Source: Aneurinibacillus sp. Ricciae_BoGa-3 (GTDB lineage Bacteria; Bacillota; Bacilli; Aneurinibacillales; Aneurinibacillaceae). From it: DNA of 64,000 nucleotides. The stretch is taken from contig NZ_CP116888.1 in assembly GCF_028421645.1 (NCBI RefSeq), forward strand, positions 558,001-622,000, given 5' to 3'. Made by a program: the position numbers and the translations under genes. Below the pieces are notes generated by a model that made no database searches, was not told where the DNA came from, and saw only the letters and a list, made by a program, of their open reading frames with translations. Of the stretch, positions 53,447-61,862 are shown piece after piece; position 1 is the stretch's first letter, and every line of letters begins with the position of its first letter.

Positions 53447-54127
53447 CTAATGGTCACGAATTTCATGAAACAAAAAAGCGATGTCTTGAATGGTAATTTT
53501 GTTCTTATTTATCGATATAATGCCTTTTTCTCGAAGGGTTTTTAATAATTTGTTGGTTTTTTCTCTGGACATACCTGCATAAGTAGCTAATTGCTGATTC
53601 GTTATCGGATAATCGATTTCTATCCCATTATCGGTTTTTATTCCAAACAATTGACTTAATCGAATGATGGTTGAATAAATCTCCCCTTTTTTACCGTTTA
53701 ATAGCACATCTATATATTTAACTTTGTTGGATTTCACCCGTAAAGTCAACCATTTGATAATCTCAACGGCAAGTTCTGAATCTGCGATAATTTCCTGTTG
53801 GAATTTTTCCATTGGAATCACACCAACTTCTACGTCGTCCAGGGCTTTGGCATAGAAATGATGCACATCATTTTGAAAAAGCCCAAGTGCTCCAACGATA
53901 TCAAAAGGGGTACATAAACGCATGTTCAATTCTCTTCCCTCTAAAGATAGCGCACCTATTTGTACGAGACCAGACAAGATTAAATAAACTTCATCGGATT
54001 TTCTCCCTTGTTCTAAAATATAGGTGTCTTTAGGAATCGTCCTTCTTTCACTTAATGGAAGTAGGCGTTTTTCTAATTCATACGTTGTTAATTGTCCATA
54101 TAAGAATAAAGATTGTTCTATATCCAT
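53447..54127 (-). CDS. Crp/Fnr-family transcriptional regulator
   Basis: N-terminal cyclic-nucleotide-binding-like beta barrel (LPLSERRTIPKDTYILEQG...VYLILSGLVQI) and C-terminal winged helix with ITNQQLATYAGMSREKTNKLLKTLREKG as recognition region (about residues 170-200). There are no Cys residues for an Fe-S cluster. Effector unknown. It could read one of the dyad operators found here; the spacing of TGTAAA-N6-TTTACA differs from the classic TGTGA-N6-TCACA site. Confidence 0.9.
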   Translation of the reverse strand: MDIEQSLFLYGQLTTYELEKRLLPLSERRTIPKDTYILEQGRKSDEVYLILSGLVQIGALSLEGRELNMRLCTPFDIVGALGLFQNDVHHFYAKALDDVEVGVIPMEKFQQEIIADSELAVEIIKWLTLRVKSNKVKYIDVLLNGKKGEIYSTIIRLSQLFGIKTDNGIEIDYPITNQQLATYAGMSREKTNKLLKTLREKGIISINKNKITIQDIAFLFHEIRDH

Positions 54128-54270
54128 CTATCATCACCTTAAATCAAGTCGTTCCTTAAAATTGGCATTTTTATTGGCGATTTCTTCATTGACAATAGAT
54201 ATTATAGAACATTATGCCCAACTTTAACATGTGAATTCGATTAAATCTGCATAAAGAGTACCAGTTGACA

Positions 54271-54657
54271 TTAAAAAATATGGAATTTTATTAAGTGATT
54301 GTACATCAATGAAAGCATCGATACATGGTAAACAAACTCAATCAGTACCAATACCACTAACGAAAGGATTAAAAATAACAGATAGAAAGCCTGTAGTCGA
54401 AAGTAAGAAGCCATTAAACCAAGTGTTTCATCATAGATATCGTCCTCAGTTTGAATCAATCGCAGGTTGTAATTTAATCGTTTGGCACTTCTAGAGGCTC
54501 GTAATAAGCGAATACTTAAAATGACGAGCAACAAACCAGGAATAGCCCCAATATAAAAGACGGTGTACCCACATAAGGCAAGTAGCGCACCGATTATTAA
54601 CTCAATAACTCCCACAAATTTGCTCCATTTTGCCAAGGACTTCAATTGTTTTTTCAT
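54271..54657 (-). CDS. Small multi-span membrane protein (DUF5362-like), 128 aa
   Basis: Three or four hydrophobic helices (VGVIELIIGALLALCGYTVFY, AIPGLLLVILSI, FYLLFLILSLVVLVLI) with a basic loop RASRSAKRL. It resembles DUF5362-type proteins; the call is tentative. Confidence 0.6.
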   Translation of the reverse strand: MKKQLKSLAKWSKFVGVIELIIGALLALCGYTVFYIGAIPGLLLVILSIRLLRASRSAKRLNYNLRLIQTEDDIYDETLGLMASYFRLQAFYLLFLILSLVVLVLIEFVYHVSMLSLMYNHLIKFHIF

Positions 54658-54776
54658 AATATTATTCCCACCTTTATTAAGCCATTTTTATATGATAGGC
54701 AGATTTTTTCCTCAGAATTAGAAACCAATCATCTTAGCTTTCTTTATATGCACTTTAAATAAAACAACTATAAATA

Positions 54777-54805
54777 TTGACCATAGTCTATAAAGATTAT
54801 ATAAT
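54777..54805 (+). promoter_or_regulatory. Promoter of the PARP gene
   Basis: TTGACC (54777-54782), 17-bp spacer, TATAAT (54800-54805). The -35 region TTGACCATAGTC belongs to the second dyad family. Confidence 0.75.
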
Positions 54806-54852
54806 AAATTATGGAAAATGAAAAGACGATGCGTATACAGGAGGAAGAAATC

Positions 54853-56214
54853 ATGGGATTAACAGCCCTTGCTTACACAGGTGATGGCGGTTTTGAAAAT
54901 TACAAGGTAATCGAAAAAAAGACGCTTAATTTTTTGGATGCCATAAAAAACTCCAATAAATACTACACCATTGAATTGCATGAGAATAATGGGAGGTATC
55001 GTGTGTTCACGGATTACGGACGACTTGGGATGACATCAACCAAACAAGTCCGTGAAACCGATAGTTTGTCTCTTGCTTTAAGAGAGTTTGAGAGTATTGC
55101 GAAAAGCAAGATTAAAAAAGGCTACAAAGAAGTAGAACTAGCCCAAAGTTCCACTGGTAGCAATAAAGCAAAAGAGTTAATTGATGTCTCTGAGATTAAA
55201 CCAAAGACCACTCGCGCTAGAAAGAAAAAGAGCAAGCTTGACCCCATCATTCAAGCGTTTGTTCAACAAATCTTTGATGAAGCTGGCAAGAAACTCAATC
55301 ACTTGGTAAAAGGCGATATGAACGCTGACGGGGCTTCTCCACTCGGAAAACTAAGTTCAAAGCAAATCGAGAAAGGGAGAAGTATTCTGCAAGCCATTGC
55401 GGATATGGTGAATTATAAAGGCTCACTAAGTGTGCAGGATGTTTTAAATTACACAAACGAATACTATGCCAACATTCCCAAGGTGTTTGGAAGCAAAATT
55501 TCTCCTGAACAAATTGCCATTTGTTCCATAGACCGAATTAGCGAAGAAATGGATATTCTTAAATTCTATGAGGATGCGCTACGTATGGGTGGTGTTATTT
55601 TTGACCATACAAACATCGACAAACAGTATGAATCCTTAAATTCAGACATTGGAATTCTTGACCCGAACAGTGAGAAATATAAACAGCTTGTCTATTACGT
55701 CAATAGTACAGAGAGTCGCCATCACCATGTTAATTTACAGGTGAAAAACATTTTTACCGTGGCTCAAAAGAATGCGCCTGCTTTTGATGATAGCTACGGC
55801 AATGTGAAGGAACTGTTTCACGGAAGTCGTTCTGCGAACCTTCCAGGTATCTTATCGACCAATTTACGTTTACCAAACAGTTTAGGTGGGAAAACGGTCA
55901 TTACAGGGGCCATGTTTGGACCTGGTATCTATTTTGCTTCTCAATCCACGAAATCAAGCCAATATTCCTGCAGTCGATTTGGTGGAACCATCAATAAGTA
56001 TCCTACAGCCTTCATGTTCATTGCAGAAGTTGCTCTTGGAAAGGTGTATGAGGTCGAAAATGCCCATTACTTCCTAGAACCTCCAAAGGGATACGACAGC
56101 GTACGTGGCGTTCAGGGACGTTCTTTATTGCATGATGAATACATCATCTACCGTGAGAACCAACAACAGTTACGCTACATCATTGAATTCGAACCGAAAA
56201 ACAAACGCTATTAA
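54853..56214 (+). CDS. Poly(ADP-ribose) polymerase with WGR, regulatory and catalytic domains
   Basis: Transfers ADP-ribose from NAD+ to protein or nucleic acid. The 453-aa protein carries three PARP1-like parts in order. A WGR domain lies at about residues 30-100 (YYTIELHENNGRYRVFTDYGRLG). A helical regulatory domain at about 135-260 shows PLGKLSSKQIEKGRSIL. The ART catalytic domain at about 295-450 has the H-Y-E triad: His323 in LFHGSR, Tyr360 in GIYFAS, Glu429 in HDEYIIY. DNA zinc fingers are absent. ATG 54853 follows CAGGAGGAAG. Full PARP1-type enzymes are uncommon in bacteria. The WGR domain suggests activation by DNA ends; a role in defence or DNA-damage signalling is inference. Confidence 0.93.
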   Translation: MGLTALAYTGDGGFENYKVIEKKTLNFLDAIKNSNKYYTIELHENNGRYRVFTDYGRLGMTSTKQVRETDSLSLALREFESIAKSKIKKGYKEVELAQSSTGSNKAKELIDVSEIKPKTTRARKKKSKLDPIIQAFVQQIFDEAGKKLNHLVKGDMNADGASPLGKLSSKQIEKGRSILQAIADMVNYKGSLSVQDVLNYTNEYYANIPKVFGSKISPEQIAICSIDRISEEMDILKFYEDALRMGGVIFDHTNIDKQYESLNSDIGILDPNSEKYKQLVYYVNSTESRHHHVNLQVKNIFTVAQKNAPAFDDSYGNVKELFHGSRSANLPGILSTNLRLPNSLGGKTVITGAMFGPGIYFASQSTKSSQYSCSRFGGTINKYPTAFMFIAEVALGKVYEVENAHYFLEPPKGYDSVRGVQGRSLLHDEYIIYRENQQQLRYIIEFEPKNKRY

Positions 56215-56246
56215 GGACATGGCGAAATGGATTTAAATAAATTTAT

Positions 56247-57746
56247 TGAAAACGGCGAGAATACCCCCACTTCAACAAAGTAAGTGGGGGCTGAATCGCT
56301 TTCTCTGTTTGTTATGTACGTTCTCTTCTGTTGCTATAATAATAAAAATAATAGACAGCAGGTGTTCCACAAAGGAGGTGAACAAATTGAACAAGGTCGT
56401 CTATCGAACACAAAGGCAACAACTGAAACATCTTTCAAAAAAAGAATATGTTGCATTGAAAACCCTGTGTTTCTTGGCTAAAAACCTACACAATGTAGCG
56501 TTATATAACGTTCGTCAACATTTCTTTGCGACTGGTGAGTATCTTCGCTATGGTGAAAACTACCATCTTTCAAAGGATAACGAGAATTACCAAACACTTA
56601 ACAGCAACATGGCACAGCAAATCATTAAGGAAGCGGATGGTGCGTTCCAATCCTTTTTTGGGTTACTCAAACTTAAGAAAAAGGGGAATTATGATGCCAA
56701 AGTCAGTATCCCACACTATCTTCCAAAGGATGGGGTGATGACGCTCATTATTGGGCAAATTCGCATTAAGGAAAACGGTGTACTGGATATCCCCATGTCT
56801 CCAGGATTCAAACGAAATTACGGGAAAGTCAGTATTCACGTACCATCTAATTTGAAGGGCAAGCGCATCAAGGAAATTCGGATACTGCCAAAAGGTCAGG
56901 CAAGGTTCTTTGAGATACAGTTCACCTATGAGGTGGAAGTATCACCAAAGGAATGTAACAAAAATCATGTACTTGCCATTGATTTTGGGGTAGACAACCT
57001 CGCTACATGTGTAACCAACCAAGGAAAAAGTTTCATCATAGATGGGAAGCGGTTAAAGTCCATCAACCAGGGATACAACAAGCAACTCAAAAAAATGCAA
57101 TCCGTGCGAGATAAACTCTTAGGTGCTAAACGTTCTCTCTCGAAAAAAGAGTTTCGTCATATCCAAAAGCGAAACAATCGTGTACGAGACTATCTCCATA
57201 AAACAGCCAGAATCATTATGGATTATTGTATCCAACATGATATTGGCATGTTGGTAGTCGGACACAACAAAGGCATCAAACTAAAAAGTCACATGGGAAG
57301 CCAAAATAACCAAACGTTTGTGCAGATACCGACGAGTGACTTGATGCATCACCTAGAGTACCTTTGCGAAGCCAGTGGCATCATTTTTCTCGAACAGGAG
57401 GAGCGTTTTACGTCCAAAGCGGATTTCTTTGCTGACGATGAGATTCCAGTATATGATGCACGGAATACGAAACCCTATATCTTTAGTGGCAAGCGCATCA
57501 GTCGTGGTCAATATCGTTCAGCGAAAGGAATCATCTTGAATGCAGACTGCAATGGCGCACTCAATATTCTACGTAAAAGTAGCCTGGGAGGAAAGGCACT
57601 TCGTTCCTTACAGAGTAGAGGCAACTTGGACATGCCCATACGAATAAGGGTTTCCTAACCATTGGTTAGGAGGAAACTTAATTACCAAACTTCGTATAAA
57701 CAAGAATCCCCCACTTCAAGCTTCGCTAAGTGGCGGGAGGGTTCAA
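56247..57746 (+). mobile_element. IS200/IS605-family TnpB-only element (IS605/IS1341-like)
   Basis: Subterminal hairpins define both ends: left CCCCCACTT / AAGTGGGGG (56264-56290), right CCCCCACTT / AAGTGGCGGG (57708-57737) followed by GGGTTCAA. The element follows TTTAT, which would be its target-adjacent motif, and makes no target duplication, as usual for the family. No tnpA is present, so it depends on a transposase in trans. Confidence 0.85.
56387..57658 (+). CDS. tnpB: RNA-guided nuclease TnpB (IS605 OrfB)
   Basis: TTG 56387 behind AAAGGAGGTG. The 423-aa protein has the OrfB N-terminal region and a split RuvC site: IDFGVDNLATCV (Asp), the Glu region IFLEQEERFTSKADFF, and NADCNGALNILRK (Asp). 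The CxxC...CxxC zinc ribbon usual between the last two motifs is missing, replaced by ADDEIPVYDARNTKPYIFSGKRI. TnpB proteins cut DNA next to the target-adjacent motif, guided by an RNA from the right end. Some natural TnpBs lack the zinc fingers, so activity is possible but not assured. Confidence 0.88.
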   Translation: MNKVVYRTQRQQLKHLSKKEYVALKTLCFLAKNLHNVALYNVRQHFFATGEYLRYGENYHLSKDNENYQTLNSNMAQQIIKEADGAFQSFFGLLKLKKKGNYDAKVSIPHYLPKDGVMTLIIGQIRIKENGVLDIPMSPGFKRNYGKVSIHVPSNLKGKRIKEIRILPKGQARFFEIQFTYEVEVSPKECNKNHVLAIDFGVDNLATCVTNQGKSFIIDGKRLKSINQGYNKQLKKMQSVRDKLLGAKRSLSKKEFRHIQKRNNRVRDYLHKTARIIMDYCIQHDIGMLVVGHNKGIKLKSHMGSQNNQTFVQIPTSDLMHHLEYLCEASGIIFLEQEERFTSKADFFADDEIPVYDARNTKPYIFSGKRISRGQYRSAKGIILNADCNGALNILRKSSLGGKALRSLQSRGNLDMPIRIRVS

Positions 57747-57763
57747 GGAAGAGAACAAACATA
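57640..57763 (+). ncRNA. Predicted omega/reRNA of TnpB with guide over the junction
   Basis: By analogy with characterised TnpB elements, the guide RNA scaffold covers the 3' end of tnpB and the right-end hairpin. The guide starts just after GGGTTCAA, that is with GGAAGAGAACAAACATAAC (57747 on), the sequence next to TTTAT at the empty site. The 5' limit is a guess. Confidence 0.5.
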
Positions 57764-57950
57764 ACTATTGGAAATTTGTCATGAAGCAAAGGATAAAAGA
57801 GGTTTTATCAGGTTACAAAGTGAACCATCTTAGCGAAAAAGAAACAGTGGAACGTCTCGGTAAAATTTTTGAAGAATACGCTAAAAATTTGGGAGAAGGA
57901 GAAATTGGTTTTGCCGATAGAAAACATTCGTAAAACACGAACGAGCCATA

Positions 57951-57976
57951 AGAAGGGATGATTCCCTTCTTTTTTG
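57951..57976 (+). terminator. Terminator of the PARP operon
   Basis: AGAAGGGA / TCCCTTCT stem with T6. Confidence 0.88.
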
Positions 57977-58051
57977 TTGTGATATACAGGTGAGCAGCCT
58001 ATAATGGTTTTGAGAAAAACAACGAACCACTAGACAGGACGGAGGAAATAC

Positions 58052-58912
58052 ATGCGTTATGTAATGGCAGATACCAATTCTATAAAGTTGGAAGTCCATG
58101 CAATCAAAGAGGCAATCAACAACTTCCTGATTCTCAAAAAGATAATTTCAACTGGACAACGGCTAAATCCCTATGAAGACAGATATGAAATGTATGAACT
58201 AACACAAGAGGAAGCAACGATTGATTTCAAGAGCTATTCAAAGGACGCTTTTATCCGAGACCATCTTCGTTCTGTTGTATTAGAAGTGGATGCCATTGAA
58301 GAAATTAGTTGTTATGTGAATGGTGAAGAAGTTAGACAAATGGGCAACTACATCAAGGTGTTAGTATTCGAACCGTATAAACCGAGCGTAGTTAAAGAGA
58401 TTGAGCATACCCTGGAAGGTTTTCGCCAAATTGTGGGAGGTTCAACGGAATATGTGTCAGTGGGTAGACCCGATTTGGTGTTAATCTGTAATGAAGATGG
58501 CATGTTGTTAGACTTGCCAAAGGACAGAGGTTTTTATGGAACCTTTTTTGTGACAGGATTGTGGAATGGAGAGAGTGTGTCACTATCCGAACAACAAATC
58601 AAAGAAGTGCGACAAGCTTTAGAAAAACGGAAAAATTTTTCAAGCAATAGCTCGTATTTATCCGCTTATTTTGAAGAACACGAAATCCAACGTAAAATGT
58701 TCAACTTCGACTTGAGTGATATCAACTATCACATTGGAACGGAATCGGTTATTGAGTTTATTCTTTCCCAAGAGAATCCAGACAACTTACGGATGATAGA
58801 GGCAGAAATAAAAGACATTGAGAAAAATGGAAAGGATATCTACACCTATCTCGAAAAAATCGCTTATCAAATGGCAAAGAAACAAAACGCTAACTATAAA
58901 AAGTTTGAATAA
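58052..58912 (+). CDS. DUF3846-domain protein, 286 aa
   Basis: ATG 58052 behind ACGGAGG. Residues about 95-185 fit DUF3846: IKVLVFEPYKPSVVKEIEHTLEG...VLICNEDGMLLDLPKDRGFYGTFFVTG. This domain is common on plasmids and in phages, function unknown. Flanking parts are helical. Confidence 0.78.
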   Translation: MRYVMADTNSIKLEVHAIKEAINNFLILKKIISTGQRLNPYEDRYEMYELTQEEATIDFKSYSKDAFIRDHLRSVVLEVDAIEEISCYVNGEEVRQMGNYIKVLVFEPYKPSVVKEIEHTLEGFRQIVGGSTEYVSVGRPDLVLICNEDGMLLDLPKDRGFYGTFFVTGLWNGESVSLSEQQIKEVRQALEKRKNFSSNSSYLSAYFEEHEIQRKMFNFDLSDINYHIGTESVIEFILSQENPDNLRMIEAEIKDIEKNGKDIYTYLEKIAYQMAKKQNANYKKFE

Positions 58913-59138
58913 CGTACAGTCCGTCTTTGCTAACCTTACGGATAATGCACAAGAAATATTGGCTTACTTCGATAATTAAAGTAAGCAATGAGTGCAAATC
59001 GTTGTGGTTGGTGTTCAATATGAAAGGATGTAGAGCTTATCCATACCATTTCGAAGGAACTTGTCACAGCAACTCAACAGATGGCAGAGACCATTGAACC
59101 CCTTTACTGTTTATAAAGACCATATCATATAAAGCAGA
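58913..59138. other. Intergenic region
   Basis: No supported gene. A short stretch (59026-59117) reads like coding DNA (LIHTISKELVTATQQMAETI) without a start and may be a gene remnant. Confidence 0.35.
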
Positions 59139-59165
59139 AAAGCCATCTCCCTAGATGGCTTTTTG
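59139..59165. terminator. Terminator
   Basis: AGCCATCT / AGATGGCT stem with T run. Confidence 0.85.
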
Positions 59166-59173
59166 TTTTCTAC

Positions 59174-59449
59174 TTAATAGTAATGCTTGCGTTTCTTCCA
59201 TACAGCGTACCATACCCCAAGGATAAAGACTGAGAAAACGTCCATTTTAATAGAATGGAACAAGGTTATTGCCAAATGCACCAAGTTTTTTTGGAAGCTG
59301 TTTGAAATAGTTGTTCCAAACCACGAAGAAGTATCGGGAATTAATACGGAGACGCCCCCTAAAATCAGCATTAAAACCAGATAAGCAACCGCAATACACC
59401 CTAAAAACTTCAAAACACTCCAACCAGTTTCCGATAATTTTTCTAACAT
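59174..59449 (-). CDS. Small membrane protein, 91 aa
   Basis: ATG 59449 follows AAAGGAG. Two hydrophobic helices (FLGCIAVAYLVLMLILGGVSVLI, VFSVFILGVWYAVW) and a basic C-terminus WKKRKHYY. Function unknown. Confidence 0.68.
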   Translation of the reverse strand: MLEKLSETGWSVLKFLGCIAVAYLVLMLILGGVSVLIPDTSSWFGTTISNSFQKNLVHLAITLFHSIKMDVFSVFILGVWYAVWKKRKHYY

Positions 59450-59597
59450 GATATTAGACTCCTTTCAAAACTTGTTATATAAACGCCTTTTTTGTAAGTC
59501 TTTTGTATTTTATGCGCCGTACACAAAAAAATAAAAAACACACTTTGTGGATGCTTAAAATTTGGTTAAATCGTGATATAGGATTGATATAAAGAGA

Positions 59598-59627
59598 AAG
59601 AGCCGTGGTTTTAGGACGGCTCTTTTT
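59598..59627. terminator. Terminator
   Basis: AGAGCCGT / ACGGCTCT stem followed by T5. Confidence 0.85.
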
Positions 59628-59632
59628 GACAT

Positions 59633-59857
59633 TCACTTTTTGATGATTAAAGTCCAATAAACGGAAATCAGGATTAGAGAAGTAGCCACCATTGTTGTAG
59701 AATGTATGGCACGAATGACTTCAATAAACCCTCCAAAAATGTCACCTAATAATGTTCCTTGTAGGATTAACATTGAATCAAGTAGAACATATCCACTTGC
59801 TATTAGAACTAAAAACGCTAGGTAGTTTTTATACTCTTTAATGTAACTGATGGACAT
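59633..59857 (-). CDS. Small membrane protein, 74 aa
   Basis: ATG 59857 behind AGGAGGAATTTAT. Two hydrophobic helices and a basic end. It lies 15 nt downstream of the GNAT-like gene and is probably co-transcribed. Confidence 0.65.
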   Translation of the reverse strand: MSISYIKEYKNYLAFLVLIASGYVLLDSMLILQGTLLGDIFGGFIEVIRAIHSTTMVATSLILISVYWTLIIKK

Positions 59858-59872
59858 ATAAATTCCTCCTGT

Positions 59873-60262
59873 CTAGCATGCGATTTGAAATGGAACCAGA
59901 AAGCCCTCCTCATGTACGGGTGTGGCAAGATACTCCTCAAAAACGGAAGGTTCAAATTCTGCGCCCATCTCATGCCAAAAGGGTACAGCTTCAGGAACCG
60001 CTTCGCCATAAATTTCATGTACATTTGCTAGACTCTTTAGGTATTCGATAAAGACTCGTCCATTTCCTTTTCTCTTTTGGATAGATTCCATCAATTTAAC
60101 CTCAACGGAATTGTCTTGCATAAAAGCAAGTTCACCTTTTACTATTACCTTTCCTTCTTTTAAAAATACAAATGGATATTCCATTCCATAGCTATACTTC
60201 TTCAATTCCTCAGATAGTTGTTCAATTTCTTCTCTTTGCGTAACCAGTTTAAAACCGTTCAT
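59873..60262 (-). CDS. GNAT-like acetyltransferase, 129 aa
   Basis: ATG 60262 follows AAAAGGATG. The second half shows a degenerate GNAT pattern: VEVKLMESIQKRKGNGRVFIEYL (acetyl-CoA loop RKGNGR) then VHEIYGEAVPEAVPFWHEMGAEF, the usual motif B. Likely an N-acetyltransferase of unknown substrate. Confidence 0.72.
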   Translation of the reverse strand: MNGFKLVTQREEIEQLSEELKKYSYGMEYPFVFLKEGKVIVKGELAFMQDNSVEVKLMESIQKRKGNGRVFIEYLKSLANVHEIYGEAVPEAVPFWHEMGAEFEPSVFEEYLATPVHEEGFLVPFQIAC

Positions 60263-60498
60263 CGTATCATCCTTTTTATCAGGTATTTCATCTGAAATCC
60301 CTTTATTTTTTGTTTCTATTCTTATATGCAATGAATGAAATGTCTATAGCCTTTGATTTATTCTCGTTTTTACGTTCTAACAACGTCTCGTTTCTTTTAG
60401 CGGGTTTAGTCAAGGATTTTTCGCTGGTTATAAGAAAAGAAGGGGTTAGATTCTATCTAATCTGTTTTTTACTGTCTGTAGTAATGTTCAAATACAAT

Positions 60499-60527
60499 TG
60501 ACTATGGTCAACAAATGAATTAAAATG
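60499..60527 (+). promoter_or_regulatory. Promoter with TTGACTATGGTCAA dyad
   Basis: TTGACT, 17-bp spacer, TAAAAT; the -35 lies in TTGACTATGGTCAA, the best-preserved member of the second dyad family. Confidence 0.75.
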
Positions 60528-60561
60528 AATATAAACAGTTCGTATTCAGGGAGGGGTTAAC

Positions 60562-61026
60562 ATTAAAGCAGAACATATTAATCCGTTTATTATGGAGTGT
60601 CAAAATATATTCAATCAAGTCGCTCAATTGCCTTTAGAGCTTGCTGGAACAACGGTTAAAAATTCACCTGTCGCAAGTAAAGATGTTGTTGTTATGGTCG
60701 GCATTACAGGAGACATCAGAGGCTCAGTTGCAATTAACTTGGACGAAGAGTTTGCAAAGCAAATCGCGTCCAATATGATGGGAGGAATGCCTGTTACAGC
60801 GTTTGACGAAATTCCTAAAAGCGCAGTATCCGAACTCTCTAACATGATAATGGGAAGCGTTTGTACGGCTTTTGCTAGTCAAGGCGTAAGCGTTGATATT
60901 ACTCCGCCGTCTCTTCTTACGGGACAAAACATTCAACTTACCTTTAGTAAATTGCCCTTACTCTCCATTAAATTAAAGTACCAGGAGTTTGACGTAGATT
61001 TTGATATTTCCGTCGCACAGGAATAA
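60562..61026 (+). CDS. cheX: CheX-type chemotaxis phosphatase with an ATT start
   Basis: CheX removes phosphate from CheY-P. The sequence has the CheX/CheC signature SAVSELSNMIMG (Glu and Asn of the ExxN phosphatase site) and the family N-terminus KAEHINPFI. That N-terminus begins at ATT 60562, 5 nt after GGGAGGGG; the first ATG (60592) would delete it. An AUU start, or a start-codon change, is therefore likely. No other chemotaxis gene is visible, so it may act on the host system. Confidence 0.82.
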   Translation: MKAEHINPFIMECQNIFNQVAQLPLELAGTTVKNSPVASKDVVVMVGITGDIRGSVAINLDEEFAKQIASNMMGGMPVTAFDEIPKSAVSELSNMIMGSVCTAFASQGVSVDITPPSLLTGQNIQLTFSKLPLLSIKLKYQEFDVDFDISVAQE

Positions 61027-61041
61027 GGCAGTGTTTCATTA

Positions 61042-61287
61042 GTGGAGTTAATAAGGAGAGTCATCAACAATATAGGCTGGTCTTTTTTAGACTGCTTGTG
61101 GGTGTTAATTTGTATAGGGGCAGTGATAATCTTTGAGTTGATTTTATTCCCTGAAAAACAAATCTTACGGTATTCACAATGTAAGAGAGAAGGGCATGCC
61201 TGGACGTGGAAAGGATACTGCTTTCTAGGAAGAGGGAAGCCTCGTCATCCCTTTTATTGTACTCGTTGTGGTATCAAAAAAGATTAA
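61042..61287 (+). CDS. Small membrane protein with C-terminal zinc-binding motif, 81 aa
   Basis: GTG 61042 close behind cheX. One hydrophobic helix (FLDCLWVLICIGAVIIFELIL), then C-KREGH...C...CTRCG, a likely zinc knuckle. Function unknown. Confidence 0.65.
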   Translation: MELIRRVINNIGWSFLDCLWVLICIGAVIIFELILFPEKQILRYSQCKREGHAWTWKGYCFLGRGKPRHPFYCTRCGIKKD

Positions 61288-61293
61288 CCAACT

Positions 61294-61325
61294 GGAAGGG
61301 AAGTAAGATGCCCTTCTTTATTTTT
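61294..61325 (+). terminator. Terminator
   Basis: GAAGGG / CCCTTC stem followed by a T-rich tract. Confidence 0.7.
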
Positions 61326-61407
61326 TTATTCGACGAACCTAAACGATAAATCTACTGAAAAATGAATAGGATATAGAGTAAACCATAACAATAGAGGAGT
61401 GGGTCAT

Positions 61408-61503
61408 ATGAGTCTCACAACAAGAAAAGTTTTAACATTTAAATTACTAGATGAAAGCGTTTATGGAAAAGATATTGATAGAAAAACTGGCTATTCGGAA
61501 TAA
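61408..61503 (+). CDS. Tiny protein, 31 aa
   Basis: ATG 61408 follows AGAGGAGTGGG. MSLTTRKVLTFKLLDESVYG; small and soluble. It could be the start of a decayed longer gene. Confidence 0.45.
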   Translation: MSLTTRKVLTFKLLDESVYGKDIDRKTGYSE

Positions 61504-61619
61504 CGTGTTGAAATAGCCTGTCATAATAAATTGCAATAAAACTTCATAAATTGGATTACCGTGTTGAAAATAGAATAAGCGTAAGAAATAAATCTATGAA
61601 CAAGAAAGATGGTGAACGT

Positions 61620-61796
61620 ATGGAATCTGAAAATTTTAAAGAAGTCCCTTACACAATTGAAATAGATTGGAAATGTGGTGCGGTTTGGCTTAACCTCCCT
61701 CTCTCAAAAGAAAAAATAATTGTGTCAGAAAAAGATTCTAAATCAATATCAGATGCTTTTAAGCTAATAAATGCTAAAAAGGAAGGCATTATTTAG
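61620..61796 (+). CDS. Small hypothetical protein, 58 aa
   Basis: ATG 61620 (GGTGA upstream) is preferred over 61551 and 61596, which lack sites. Reads VPYTIEIDWKCGAVWLNLPL. No family recognised. Confidence 0.5.
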   Translation: MESENFKEVPYTIEIDWKCGAVWLNLPLSKEKIIVSEKDSKSISDAFKLINAKKEGII

Positions 61797-61862
61797 TTCG
61801 TAGTATGAACCATTTAAACTTTATGATGATGTATTTCTTCTACTTCATCTTATTGCTTTTAA

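Larger units (their letters stand above)
56227..57933 (+). pseudogene. Small gene downstream of the PARP, split by the TnpB element
   Basis: ATG 56227 behind AAGGAC reads MDLNKF and is interrupted after TTTAT (56242-56246). The frame resumes at 57747 as EENKHNYWKFVMKQRIKEVL to the stop at 57933. Joining the flanks gives a 68-69 aa helical protein in frame. The 12-nt gap to the PARP stop makes it a likely operon partner, perhaps a modulator of the enzyme. In its present state it is inactivated, or re-started at a GTG at 57730 inside the element. Confidence 0.72.
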
